A stretch of DNA of 52,685 nt from CAYMPW01 sp964558505 (lineage in GTDB: Archaea > Thermoplasmatota > Thermoplasmata > Methanomassiliicoccales > Methanomethylophilaceae). Positions 7,998-15,724 of this stretch are shown here, piece by piece (positions within the stretch are counted from its first letter, which is position 1; every line of letters starts with the position of its first letter). Below the pieces are notes generated by a model that was not told the origin of the DNA, searched no databases, and was given only the letters and a program-made list of their open reading frames with translations. The DNA lies in assembly GCA_964558505.1 (NCBI GenBank), contig CAZLEI010000007.1, positions 1 through 52,685 on the forward strand, in the 5' to 3' direction. Made by a program: the position numbers and the translations under genes.

Positions 7998-8836
7998 TAC
8001 ACAAGGACGTGCAAGAATTGGTCTATACCCCGTCAGAACTATCTTCCATCGCGAACAAACTCAGGATACACGTCATAGAGATGACATCGGCGGCCGGCTC
8101 CGGCCACCCGGGCGGCTCGCTGTCGTCCGCGGACTTGATGGCGGTGCTGTATTTCCGCATCATGAAGCACGATCCCAAGGATCCGGCCATGGAGGACAGG
8201 GACCGCTTCGTCCTATCGAAAGGGCATGTGGCACCTGTGCTGTACGCATCGTTGGCCGAGGCAGGGTACTTCCCGACAGCCGATCTCCTGACCCTCAGGA
8301 AACTGGGGTCGAAGCTCCAGGGCCATCCGGTCCGCGGAAAGGTGCCCGGCGTCGAGATGTCCACGGGGTCTCTGGGGCAGGGCCTCAGCATGGCGTCCGG
8401 CATCGCCCTCGCCGGCAAGATGGACAAGAAGGACTACAGGGTGTTCTGCCTTCTCGGGGACGGGGAGATGCAGAGCGGCCAGAATTGGGAGGCGGCAATG
8501 TTCGCCGCCCATTACAGATTGGGCAACCTCACGGCCTTCGTCGACCGCAACAGGCTCCAGATCACCGGCGAGACCGAGAAGAGGCTCGCGGTGGCGCCTC
8601 TGGAGGACAAGTTCAAGGCGTTCGGATGGAACACCATGACCATAGACGGCCACGACATACAGCAGATCATCGATGCCTGCGAGAAGTCCGCAGGATCGGA
8701 CAGGCCCACGGCGGTCATCATGAACACGATAAAAGGCAAAGGGGTCTCCTTCATGGAGAACAATGTGGGATTCCACGGCAAAGCGTGCAACGCAGAGGAG
8801 ACCGCGACCGCGCTCAAAGAACTGAGGGGCGAGTGA
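7994..8836 (+). CDS. tktA: Transketolase, N-terminal subunit
   Basis: Thiamine-diphosphate-binding half of a split transketolase of the non-oxidative pentose phosphate pathway. Visible: GHPGGSLSSADLMAVLYF, LSKGHVAPVLYASL, the ThDP/Mg motif GDGEMQSGQNWEA, and VDRNRLQITGETE. The 280 residues match the usual split N subunit. The start is probably TTG at 7994, overlapping the PCNA stop (TTGA) with AGGATAG upstream; GTG at 8009 is an alternative. Only two bases separate it from the C-terminal subunit gene. In methanogens lacking oxidative PPP enzymes this makes pentoses and erythrose phosphate from fructose 6-phosphate. Confidence 0.93.
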   Translation: MIHKDVQELVYTPSELSSIANKLRIHVIEMTSAAGSGHPGGSLSSADLMAVLYFRIMKHDPKDPAMEDRDRFVLSKGHVAPVLYASLAEAGYFPTADLLTLRKLGSKLQGHPVRGKVPGVEMSTGSLGQGLSMASGIALAGKMDKKDYRVFCLLGDGEMQSGQNWEAAMFAAHYRLGNLTAFVDRNRLQITGETEKRLAVAPLEDKFKAFGWNTMTIDGHDIQQIIDACEKSAGSDRPTAVIMNTIKGKGVSFMENNVGFHGKACNAEETATALKELRGE

Positions 8837-8838
8837 CC

Positions 8839-9795
8839 ATGGCGGGGAAGAAGCTAGCCCAGCGCAATTACTACGGAAAGGCGCTTGCGGAACTGGCGTC
8901 CGAGAGGGGCGACGTCGTAGTCCTGGATGCGGACCTTGCAGGTTCCACGAAGACCAGCGATTTCGAGAAGGTCTGCCCCGAGAGGTTCGTGGAAGTGGGG
9001 ATCGCGGAGCAGAACATGATCGGCATAGCATCCGGCCTCGCGGCATCGGGCAAGACGGTGTTCGCATCGACCTTCGCGGTGTTCGCCAGCGGCCGCTGCT
9101 GGGAGCAGATCAGGCTCGCTGTGGCGTACCCCAAGCTCAATGTCAAGATAGTCTCCACCCACTGCGGGATCAGCGTGGGAGAGGACGGCGCATCCCATCA
9201 GGCGCTGGAGGACATGGCGATAATGCGCGCCATACCGAACATGGTGGTCATCTCGCCTGCAGATGCCTTCGAGGCATATGCGGCAACTAAGGCGATCGCG
9301 GATTACGTCGGGCCGGTCTACATGAGGCTGGGCCGCAGCGAATTCCCCGCGATAATGGACGAGGACGTTCAGTTCAAGATCGGAAAGGCAACGGTCATGA
9401 AGGAAGGCACCGACGTGACGCTCATCGGCACGGGCCAGATGGTCACATCCTGCATAGAGGCGGCCGAGATCCTGGCCGCCGAGGGCATCAGCGCAGAGGT
9501 CGTCAACATGTCGACGATAAAACCGCTGGATTCCGAGGCAGTGAGGAGATCGGTCTCGAAGACCGGGTGCGCAGTCACAGCGGAGGAGCACAGCATAATC
9601 GGTGGGCTCGGGTCCGCCGTGGCGGAGCTCCTGTCCGAGGAGATGCCCGCACCGCTCACAAGGATAGGCACCAGGGACACATTCGGCGAATCCGGGAACC
9701 CTGCGGCGCTGTTCGACAAGTACGGGCTGTCCGTCCGCGACGTCGTAGCCGCGGCCAAACGGTCCATTACAATGAAGAAAGGGGAGATACAATGA
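8839..9795 (+). CDS. tktB: Transketolase, C-terminal subunit
   Basis: Pyrimidine-binding and C-terminal half of split transketolase, 318 residues. It shows VGIAEQNMIGIASGLA (with the Glu that activates thiamine), the STHCGISVGEDGASHQ loop, and the C-terminal GLGSAVAELLSE domain. Works as a complex with the product of 7994-8836. Its stop overlaps the transaldolase start (ATGA), giving a compact three-gene pentose phosphate unit. Confidence 0.95.
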   Translation: MAGKKLAQRNYYGKALAELASERGDVVVLDADLAGSTKTSDFEKVCPERFVEVGIAEQNMIGIASGLAASGKTVFASTFAVFASGRCWEQIRLAVAYPKLNVKIVSTHCGISVGEDGASHQALEDMAIMRAIPNMVVISPADAFEAYAATKAIADYVGPVYMRLGRSEFPAIMDEDVQFKIGKATVMKEGTDVTLIGTGQMVTSCIEAAEILAAEGISAEVVNMSTIKPLDSEAVRRSVSKTGCAVTAEEHSIIGGLGSAVAELLSEEMPAPLTRIGTRDTFGESGNPAALFDKYGLSVRDVVAAAKRSITMKKGEIQ

Positions 9796-10439
9796 AGATT
9801 TTCATAGACACGGCAAACATAGACAGGATAGCAGAGGTCAACAGCTGGGGGATATTGGACGGAGTGACCACCAATCCCAGCCTCATCGCGAAAGAGGGCA
9901 TGGACCTCAAGACCTGCGTGAAGAAGATCTCGGAGATAGTGGACGGCCCCATATCGGCCGAGGCCATGTCCACCACCGCCGACGAGATGGTGGCGGAGGG
10001 GCGCGAGCTCGCGGCCATCCACCCTAACATAAACGTGAAGCTCCCGATGTGCCTGGAGACCCTCAAGGCCACGAAACGCCTCTCGTCCGAGGGCATCGAT
10101 GTCAACGTCACGCTCATATTCTCGCCTCAGCAGGCGCTCCTGGCGGCCAAGGCCGGAGCAAGGTACGTGTCCCCGTTCGTCGGACGCCTGGACGATATCG
10201 GCCAGGTAGGCACCGAGATGCTGAGCCAGATCATCGGCGTATTCTACAATTACGACTTCGACACCGAGATCATCGCGGCGAGCATCAGGCACCCTGTGCA
10301 TGTGCTCGAGGCGGCCTCCATGGGATGTGACATCGCGACCATCCCCTACGATGTGCTCACCAAGATGATATCCCACCCCAAGACGGACGAGGGCATCGCC
10401 AAGTTCGTCGCGGATTACAACAAGTCCAAGAAACAGTGA
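9792..10439 (+). CDS. fsa: Transaldolase / fructose-6-phosphate aldolase family (TalC type)
   Basis: Short-form class I aldolase of 215 residues. MKIFIDTANIDRI, GVTTNPSLIAKEG and NVKLPM are conserved; K83 in NVKLPM is the expected Schiff-base lysine. Context with split transketolase favours transaldolase activity (sedoheptulose 7-P + glyceraldehyde 3-P <-> erythrose 4-P + fructose 6-P), although this subfamily also contains fructose-6-P aldolases. Starts by ATGA overlap with tktB. Confidence 0.93.
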   Translation: MKIFIDTANIDRIAEVNSWGILDGVTTNPSLIAKEGMDLKTCVKKISEIVDGPISAEAMSTTADEMVAEGRELAAIHPNINVKLPMCLETLKATKRLSSEGIDVNVTLIFSPQQALLAAKAGARYVSPFVGRLDDIGQVGTEMLSQIIGVFYNYDFDTEIIAASIRHPVHVLEAASMGCDIATIPYDVLTKMISHPKTDEGIAKFVADYNKSKKQ

Positions 10440-10447
10440 GGAAGCGC

Positions 10448-11596
10448 ATGCACGACGTGGTGATCGTGGGAGGAGGTCCCGCCGGCAGCAAGGCCGCGGC
10501 CCTCCTCGCCGGGGACCGCGATGTCGTGGTGCTCGAAGAGCACGATGAATCCGGAGATCCCGTCGAATGCACGGGGCTGGTCACCGAGAGCGTGCTCTCG
10601 ATGTCCGGCATCCGCATTAATCCACTCAACAGGCTGTACGGTGCGCGTGTACATTTTCCCGGACGCGGTGTGATAACAGCACGTTCCAAGGCACCGAAGG
10701 CCGTGCTCATCGACCGTCGCGATTTCGATCGCAGGATGGCGGATGCGGCATCGGATGCCGGCGCGGAGTTCCTGTACGGACGCAGGTACGAGTCCCACAT
10801 CATAGACGGGGACAGGGTACGCGTGCGCACGCCTACAGGGTGCCACGTGGCATCCCTGCTGATCGGCGCCGACGGGCACACCTCCGCGGTCGCCGCCTCG
10901 GTGCCGGACAACGACGTGGTGTCGTATGTCCGCGGCATACAGGTGGACGTCCGCTGCAGGCGCGACGACCAGGAGCTCATGGACATACGTCTGGGCTCCG
11001 AGGTCGCACCTGGATTCTTCTCATGGGAGATACCTTTCGGCGAGTTCACCAGGATCGGCGTATGCACGGCATGGTCCGCCGGCCCTCCCAACGATTATCT
11101 CAAGGTCGTCCTCCGCAGGGCAGGTATGGACGATGCTCCCGTGGTTGAGAAATGCTGCGGTAAGATCCCCATCGGCGGCCGCCGCGCATCCTACGGGGAC
11201 CACATGCTCCTGATCGGCGATGCCGCAGGACAGGTGAAACCTGTATCCGGCGGCGGACTCCATCCGATGCTGTGCTCCGCACCGTTCCTGAAAGAGGCGG
11301 CGGAGAGGGCGTTCGACACCGGGGATTTCTCCTCTTCTGCCTTGTCCTCGTATGAACGCGGATGGAAGGGCAAGATCGGGGAGTCGCTGAGCAAGGGCAT
11401 GAAGCTGAGGGAGATGTACAACAGGCTGGACGATGATGCCCTGGACAAGGTGTATTCGGCGATCGACCGTCCGAACGTGCGCCAGGTCCTGGACGACATA
11501 GACCTGGACGATCCCGTCTCCGTTGCAGAGAAACTGATCAGGAACATACCGCTGGCACTCAGACTGGCACCCATATACATGAAGGCGAGGCTGTGA
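10448..11596 (+). CDS. Geranylgeranyl reductase family flavoprotein (copy 1)
   Basis: FAD-dependent oxidoreductase of 382 residues with the N-terminal Rossmann motif VVIVGGGPAGSKAA, the ECTGLV block, and the second FAD motif LLIGDAAGQVKPVSGGGL. The family hydrogenates the double bonds of archaeal geranylgeranyl lipids. The ATG at 10448 is preceded by GAGGAAGCGC; a GTG at 10436 overlapping the fsa stop is possible. The last base pairs overlap the Taw2 start. A second member is encoded at 36787-37881; that one sits with the prenyl synthase and is the better candidate for the main lipid reductase, so this copy may act on another isoprenoid. Confidence 0.88.
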   Translation: MHDVVIVGGGPAGSKAAALLAGDRDVVVLEEHDESGDPVECTGLVTESVLSMSGIRINPLNRLYGARVHFPGRGVITARSKAPKAVLIDRRDFDRRMADAASDAGAEFLYGRRYESHIIDGDRVRVRTPTGCHVASLLIGADGHTSAVAASVPDNDVVSYVRGIQVDVRCRRDDQELMDIRLGSEVAPGFFSWEIPFGEFTRIGVCTAWSAGPPNDYLKVVLRRAGMDDAPVVEKCCGKIPIGGRRASYGDHMLLIGDAAGQVKPVSGGGLHPMLCSAPFLKEAAERAFDTGDFSSSALSSYERGWKGKIGESLSKGMKLREMYNRLDDDALDKVYSAIDRPNVRQVLDDIDLDDPVSVAEKLIRNIPLALRLAPIYMKARL

Positions 11597-12618
11597 AGAG
11601 GATACAGTTGGCCCTCGTCCCACGTTCCGATGCATCCGAGCTCATACCACGGATGCTGTCCGAGGGGATCGTCGATCGAACCGCCAAGATAAGCGGCTCC
11701 GGGGAGTACCGCGCGGTCCCCCTGATGTCGGGCCGCGAGGCCGACGCAGTTGCCATGGGGTTGGCGGTCACCGAGGGGGATGCCCACGAGATCGAGCGCA
11801 GGACACCGCAGGAGATGATCCTGGACCGTCTTTCGGACCTTCCGGAGGATGTGCTTTCCGTCCTCCCCATGAGGTGGGAGTATGTCGGATGCATCGCGAT
11901 AATCTGCATGGACCGGATATGCGACCCTTACAAGCACAGGATAGGCGAAGTTTACGCCGATGTTCTGGGCATGGAGACCGTATGCGTCGACCGCGGAGGC
12001 GTGGCCGGAGAGTTCAGACAGCCCGACATAGAGATCATACACGGCACGGTCACCGAGTCCGTGAGGTTGGAGAACGGCATCCTCTACGATCTGGATGTCA
12101 CCAAGGTGATGTTCGCGTCAGGGAACGTGGACGAGAGGCACAGGATGCGCTCCCTGGACTGCAGAGGGGAGACGGTCGTGGACATGTTCGCAGGAATAGG
12201 GTATTTCACGCTCCCTCTCGCCAAGTACTCGGGGGCAGCCCGCGTCATCGCATGCGAGAAGAACCCCGATTCGTACGGATTCCTTGTGAAGAACATAGAG
12301 TTGAACGAAGTCGGTGGCACAGTGGAGCCCGTCCTCGGAGACAACCGCGATCTGCCACTCGGACGCATAGCCGACAGGATAATCATGGGCTACGTCCAGA
12401 CCACCGCCGGATTCATACCCAAGGCGTTATCCATGCTCCGTCCCGGCGGAACGATCCATTACCATGACACATTCTATGTCCATGAGTACATTGGCCGCAT
12501 AAAGGATGCGTTCGACAGGGCGTGCGGTCCCGATGGGTACGAGATCATCTCGGTGCACGAGGTGAAGTCCTTCGCCCCATCGGTGTCACACTACGTCGCC
12601 GATGTCCGGGTGTTCTGA
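11593..12618 (+). CDS. taw2: tRNA(Phe) wyosine aminocarboxypropyltransferase (Taw2/TYW2)
   Basis: 341-residue SAM-dependent enzyme of the Trm5/TYW2 family. The SAM-binding site is VVDMFAGIGYFTLPLAKY, followed by ACEKNPDSYGFLVKNIELN. The segment IIMGYVQTTAGFIPKAL sits where Trm5 methylases carry a different catalytic motif, which favours Taw2: transfer of an aminocarboxypropyl group to the imidazopurine at G37 of tRNA(Phe). GTG start at 11593 overlaps the upstream stop (GTGA). Confidence 0.85.
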   Translation: MKRIQLALVPRSDASELIPRMLSEGIVDRTAKISGSGEYRAVPLMSGREADAVAMGLAVTEGDAHEIERRTPQEMILDRLSDLPEDVLSVLPMRWEYVGCIAIICMDRICDPYKHRIGEVYADVLGMETVCVDRGGVAGEFRQPDIEIIHGTVTESVRLENGILYDLDVTKVMFASGNVDERHRMRSLDCRGETVVDMFAGIGYFTLPLAKYSGAARVIACEKNPDSYGFLVKNIELNEVGGTVEPVLGDNRDLPLGRIADRIIMGYVQTTAGFIPKALSMLRPGGTIHYHDTFYVHEYIGRIKDAFDRACGPDGYEIISVHEVKSFAPSVSHYVADVRVF

Positions 12619-12625
12619 TCACACC
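12609..12625. terminator. Hairpin over convergent stop codons
   Basis: GGTGT (12609-12613) pairs with ACACC (12621-12625). The loop contains the taw2 stop TGA (12616-12618), with the reverse-strand stop TCA (12619-12621) directly abutting. It could serve as a shared terminator or RNA end for both convergent genes. Confidence 0.4.
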
Positions 12626-14133
12626 GTTTCGCCGCATCCGCTCGCGGTGAGCAAAGTGCTCATGGCATCGCGGTACTTCTCCGGCGGGGCGGCTATGACG
12701 GCCTTGGCGAATTCCACGAGATATCTGGCGTAATCCTCTTCTTCGGCGGTCATCTTCCATGCGGTGGTGCCCTGCGGGTCGGTCGCGACGACGAATGCCT
12801 TGCATATTATGCGCGATTTCGAATCCTTGGGATTGATCCCATCGACCTCCTTCTTCACGAGCTCTGCACCTCCTACCTTGCCGGCCTTGGCCAGGCGGTC
12901 CGCGCAGGTGGTGACCTTGCCCGCCTTCTTGAATTCGGGGAGGGCCGTGGTAACATCGGACAGCACGTGCTTCTTATGGGCGTCTTCCAGCGCTTGGGAG
13001 GGCGCCGTGCGGGACATGTCCCCCATGGATGCGGCTATCGCATCGGAGGTGAACAGTGAGATGATCTCGCGCCAATCGGAGGTCCAGAATGCGGAAAGGG
13101 CCTCTGCGGCCCTGGGCGTCTTGATGATGAGCGATTCGGACGGATGCGCCGTCAGGAACAGTTCCAGCGCGGTCTTCTCGTTATCCGTGCCCATGAGGTC
13201 TCCTAGGAACGCGTCCCTGCCGGATCCGTAGTTCTTCACTCCGATGATGTAGGTGGCGACCCCGCCGCTCTTGAGCTCGCCCATGCATCCTTTGGTGACG
13301 CTGGCGATCAGCGCGCTGTCGCTGGTCTTCCCCTGCATGTAATCTTTGAGGGCATCCTTCTCGATCTTGTGCACGCCGTTGCCGTTCTCGTTGTGGTACT
13401 TGTGCTCGACCCGGACCTCGAAGTCGTCCAACGGGTCCACCGCGGACAGCTGGGACACCAGGAACTGCAACGTGGATACGTTGCCTGCGCAGTCCTTGCA
13501 TATGCGGATGTCCTTGTCCAGCGATTTCACGTGGATGACCAGTACGGCCGCGGCGTCGTGACCGCATTGGATCTCGTCATCCTTGAATTCGTAGGGCGTC
13601 TCCCAGAACGCCTCGTAGAGGTAGTCCTCGGGCATGTTGGGCTTGTCGGAACAGACCAGGCCGTGCTCGAAGGAGTAGAGGTGGAGCTTGTTCTTCTTGA
13701 TGAATTGGTTGTAGAGCAGGAGCCTTATCTTGGGATCGGTGTAGTATTGGCAGCCTATCTGCTTGTCGTTCCCGACGCTCCCCCTTATGGCATAGGAGAC
13801 GGTCTCTCCGCCGAGTTTGGCGGTGGCGAGCATGGGGACGGTGCCTGCGGCGTTCAGGGATATCGTGCCCGCGTAGGCCTTGGCGATGTCGTCGCCCCCT
13901 CTGCTGGCCTCCTTTATCAGCGCATCAGGGCTGTTCTTGAACTTCTGGTAGCCGTCTATGGTCTTGAACGTCTTGTCAAAGGCGCATTTCCTGCAGTTGC
14001 CGGCGCACATCGGCCTCAGGAGGGAAGGGTCGTCTGCAAGATTCTTGGAACGTTCCAAGATGTCCGCCTCCAGCCTTTTCGACGTGTGCTTGGCGCCTCT
14101 GAAGCGCACTCTCCTTTTCCCTGCCATGCGCAT
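12619..14133 (-). CDS. Cysteine-rich protein of unknown function
   Basis: 504 residues from ATG 14133 (or 14127), a leaderless start given the TATA-like AAGATTATTA at 14151-14160. A basic N-terminus (MRMAGKRRVRFRGAKHTSKR) is followed by CAGNCRKC near residue 40, a Cys-x3-Cys-x2-Cys cluster, and by CGHDAA...IRICKDC near residues 190-215, a probable zinc ribbon. The remainder is soluble with no recognised domain. It is divergent from the RNase III gene, 79 bp away. The Cys-x3-Cys-x2-Cys recalls radical SAM enzymes, but no SAM-binding barrel motifs follow. Function cannot be assigned; a metal- or nucleic-acid-binding role is only suggested. Confidence 0.75.
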   Translation of the reverse strand: MRMAGKRRVRFRGAKHTSKRLEADILERSKNLADDPSLLRPMCAGNCRKCAFDKTFKTIDGYQKFKNSPDALIKEASRGGDDIAKAYAGTISLNAAGTVPMLATAKLGGETVSYAIRGSVGNDKQIGCQYYTDPKIRLLLYNQFIKKNKLHLYSFEHGLVCSDKPNMPEDYLYEAFWETPYEFKDDEIQCGHDAAAVLVIHVKSLDKDIRICKDCAGNVSTLQFLVSQLSAVDPLDDFEVRVEHKYHNENGNGVHKIEKDALKDYMQGKTSDSALIASVTKGCMGELKSGGVATYIIGVKNYGSGRDAFLGDLMGTDNEKTALELFLTAHPSESLIIKTPRAAEALSAFWTSDWREIISLFTSDAIAASMGDMSRTAPSQALEDAHKKHVLSDVTTALPEFKKAGKVTTCADRLAKAGKVGGAELVKKEVDGINPKDSKSRIICKAFVVATDPQGTTAWKMTAEEEDYARYLVEFAKAVIAAPPEKYRDAMSTLLTASGCGETV

Positions 14134-14150
14134 GTGATGCTGTTCGGTTC

Positions 14151-14160
14151 TAATAATCTT
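14151..14160 (-). promoter_or_regulatory. TATA-like element, leaderless
   Basis: AAGATTATTA on the minus strand, centred about 23 bp from the ATG at 14133, fits a leaderless start. Confidence 0.45.
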
Positions 14161-14184
14161 GTCGAGGTCTTTTTCGCGCAGGCT

Positions 14185-14191
14185 CAAATAA
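14185..14191 (+). promoter_or_regulatory. TATA-like element of rnc, leaderless
   Basis: CAAATAA, centred about 25 bp upstream of the ATG at 14213, in the divergent intergenic region. Confidence 0.45.
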
Positions 14192-14212
14192 CCGCACGGC
14201 GATTCCGGCGCG

Positions 14213-14746
14213 ATGGACCCCGTCGAAGCGCATGAGAAGGAGATACGCGTGTTCATGGCGCGTCCGCCGTTCTGCTATCGCGGGCTTACCGACCGCGAGG
14301 TCGCTCTGATCCGCACCGCGCTGACGCACGACAGCTTCACCAACGAGATGGCGGATGCGGAACCGTCGAGGAGGTTCCAGTCGTACGAGAGGCTGGAGTT
14401 CCTCGGAGATTCCGTCCTGGAGTTCCTGGCATGCGAGAGGGTGTACAAGGGAACCGATCTGGAAGAGGGGAAGATGACGGATTTCAAGCAGGCCGTCGTG
14501 GCCAACCACGAGATATCCCAGCGTCTTCTCGAGAGCGGTCCGGACATCGATCCCATGATACTCGTCGGCAACGGCCACAGGGACCGTCACGGCAACCCGG
14601 TGATCAACGAGAACATGCGCGCGGATTCCTTCGAGGCCCTGCTTGCGGCCATCTATCTCATCCGTGGCATGGACGAGGCCAGGCGCGTGGCGGACGCGGT
14701 CCTGCTGGATCCGGCCGATTGCCCGTCGTCACCCATCCAGGATTAA
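14213..14746 (+). CDS. rnc: RNase III domain protein without dsRNA-binding domain
   Basis: 177-residue endonuclease with the RNase III signature ERLEFLGDSVLEF (residues 59-71; E62 and D66 match the metal-binding Glu and Asp) and the second acidic pair in ADSFEALLAAIYL (D138, E141). All four catalytic acids therefore appear intact. The double-stranded RNA-binding domain of bacterial RNase III is absent; the protein ends about 25 residues after the nuclease domain. Expected to cleave double-stranded RNA as a dimer. RNase III is uncommon in archaea. The promoter of the next operon lies at its 3' end. Confidence 0.92.
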   Translation: MDPVEAHEKEIRVFMARPPFCYRGLTDREVALIRTALTHDSFTNEMADAEPSRRFQSYERLEFLGDSVLEFLACERVYKGTDLEEGKMTDFKQAVVANHEISQRLLESGPDIDPMILVGNGHRDRHGNPVINENMRADSFEALLAAIYLIRGMDEARRVADAVLLDPADCPSSPIQD

Positions 14747-14756
14747 GATACCAGTC

Positions 14757-14764
14757 CTTTTATC
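14757..14764 (+). promoter_or_regulatory. TATA box of the RuBisCO operon
   Basis: CTTTTATC, immediately after the rnc stop and about 26 bp upstream of GTG 14787, implies a leaderless transcript for the AMP/RuBisCO pathway operon. Confidence 0.55.
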
Positions 14765-14786
14765 AGACGATGCTGTTTACAGATAC

Positions 14787-15719
14787 GTGTCAGACATCGT
14801 AACGGATACGGCGGCGGCCATCAGGGACATGCGCATACGCGGGGCGGGCAGGATCGCGCGCGCAGGCGCATCGGCACTGGGCGGTTTCGCGGAAGCGTAC
14901 GGCGGCGGGAACCTGGAATCTTTCCTATCGGACCTGGAGGATGCGAAGGCCACGCTCTTGGCATCCCGTCCCACTGCGGTGTCGCTGTGGAACGGTGTGC
15001 ATGCATCCGTCAAGGGTGCCGCAGACTGTGCCGACGTCGTCGAGGCGGCCGCGCTCGTGGCGGCCAATTCGGTCGCGTTCGTTTCCCGTTCCGAGAAGGC
15101 GGTGCAGCAGATCGCCAGATACGGGGCGAAGCGGATCCAGGACGGCGATGTCGTCATGACGCATTGCAACAGCAGCGCCGCGATAGGCGTGATAAAGGAG
15201 GCCCATGCCCAGGGGAAGGACATCCGCGTGTACGCCACGGAGTCCAGGCCCTGGAGGCAGGGCATACTCACGGTCAACGACCTGGCGTCGGCGGGCGTGG
15301 ACACCACTTTGATCATAGACAGCGCTGTCCGCGCGGTCATGAAGAAAGTGGACAAGGTGTTCGTGGGGGCTGACACGGTCACATCCCACGGTGCGCTCGT
15401 CAATAAAATTGGGACCTCCCAGGTGGCGTTGGCGGCCCATGAGGCCAGGGTGCAGTTCTATGTCTGCAGCGAGACGTACAAGTTCTCGCCCATGACGCTG
15501 TTCGGCGACATGGTGACCATCGAGGAGAGGGAGGTGGGCGAGGTCGTCAGAGAGGGGGAGCTTCCGCGCGAGGCGAAGGTCTTCAACCCTGTCTTCGACA
15601 GCACCCCTGCGCGTTACATAGACGCCATCATCACCGAGCTGGGCCTGATGTCCCCGGGCTCAGTGTACGATACGATGGTCAGACAGTTGGGGGACAGCAT
15701 ATTCGAGCACGGAGTCTGA
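14787..15719 (+). CDS. Ribose-1,5-bisphosphate isomerase (eIF2B-like)
   Basis: 310 residues of the eIF2B-alpha/MtnA-like isomerase family. Diagnostic blocks: RIRGAGRIARAGASAL, SRPTAVSLWNGV, GDVVMTHCNSSAAIGV (catalytic Cys), ESRPWRQG, FVGADTVTSHGALVNKIGT and FNPVFDSTPARYID. The RIRGAG block and the neighbouring RuBisCO and AMP phosphorylase genes identify it as R15P isomerase rather than methylthioribose-1-phosphate isomerase or initiation factor. It converts ribose 1,5-bisphosphate to ribulose 1,5-bisphosphate. The GTG at 14787 is chosen from the TATA position; longer readings overlap rnc. Confidence 0.92.
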   Translation: MSDIVTDTAAAIRDMRIRGAGRIARAGASALGGFAEAYGGGNLESFLSDLEDAKATLLASRPTAVSLWNGVHASVKGAADCADVVEAAALVAANSVAFVSRSEKAVQQIARYGAKRIQDGDVVMTHCNSSAAIGVIKEAHAQGKDIRVYATESRPWRQGILTVNDLASAGVDTTLIIDSAVRAVMKKVDKVFVGADTVTSHGALVNKIGTSQVALAAHEARVQFYVCSETYKFSPMTLFGDMVTIEEREVGEVVREGELPREAKVFNPVFDSTPARYIDAIITELGLMSPGSVYDTMVRQLGDSIFEHGV

Positions 15720-15724
15720 GAATC

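Noticed and set aside
12619..14133. Radical SAM enzyme because of CAGNCRKC (Cys-x3-Cys-x2-Cys)
   Set aside because: No hydrophobic context, no GGE or other SAM-binding barrel motifs follow, and a separate zinc-ribbon is present; better kept as unknown.
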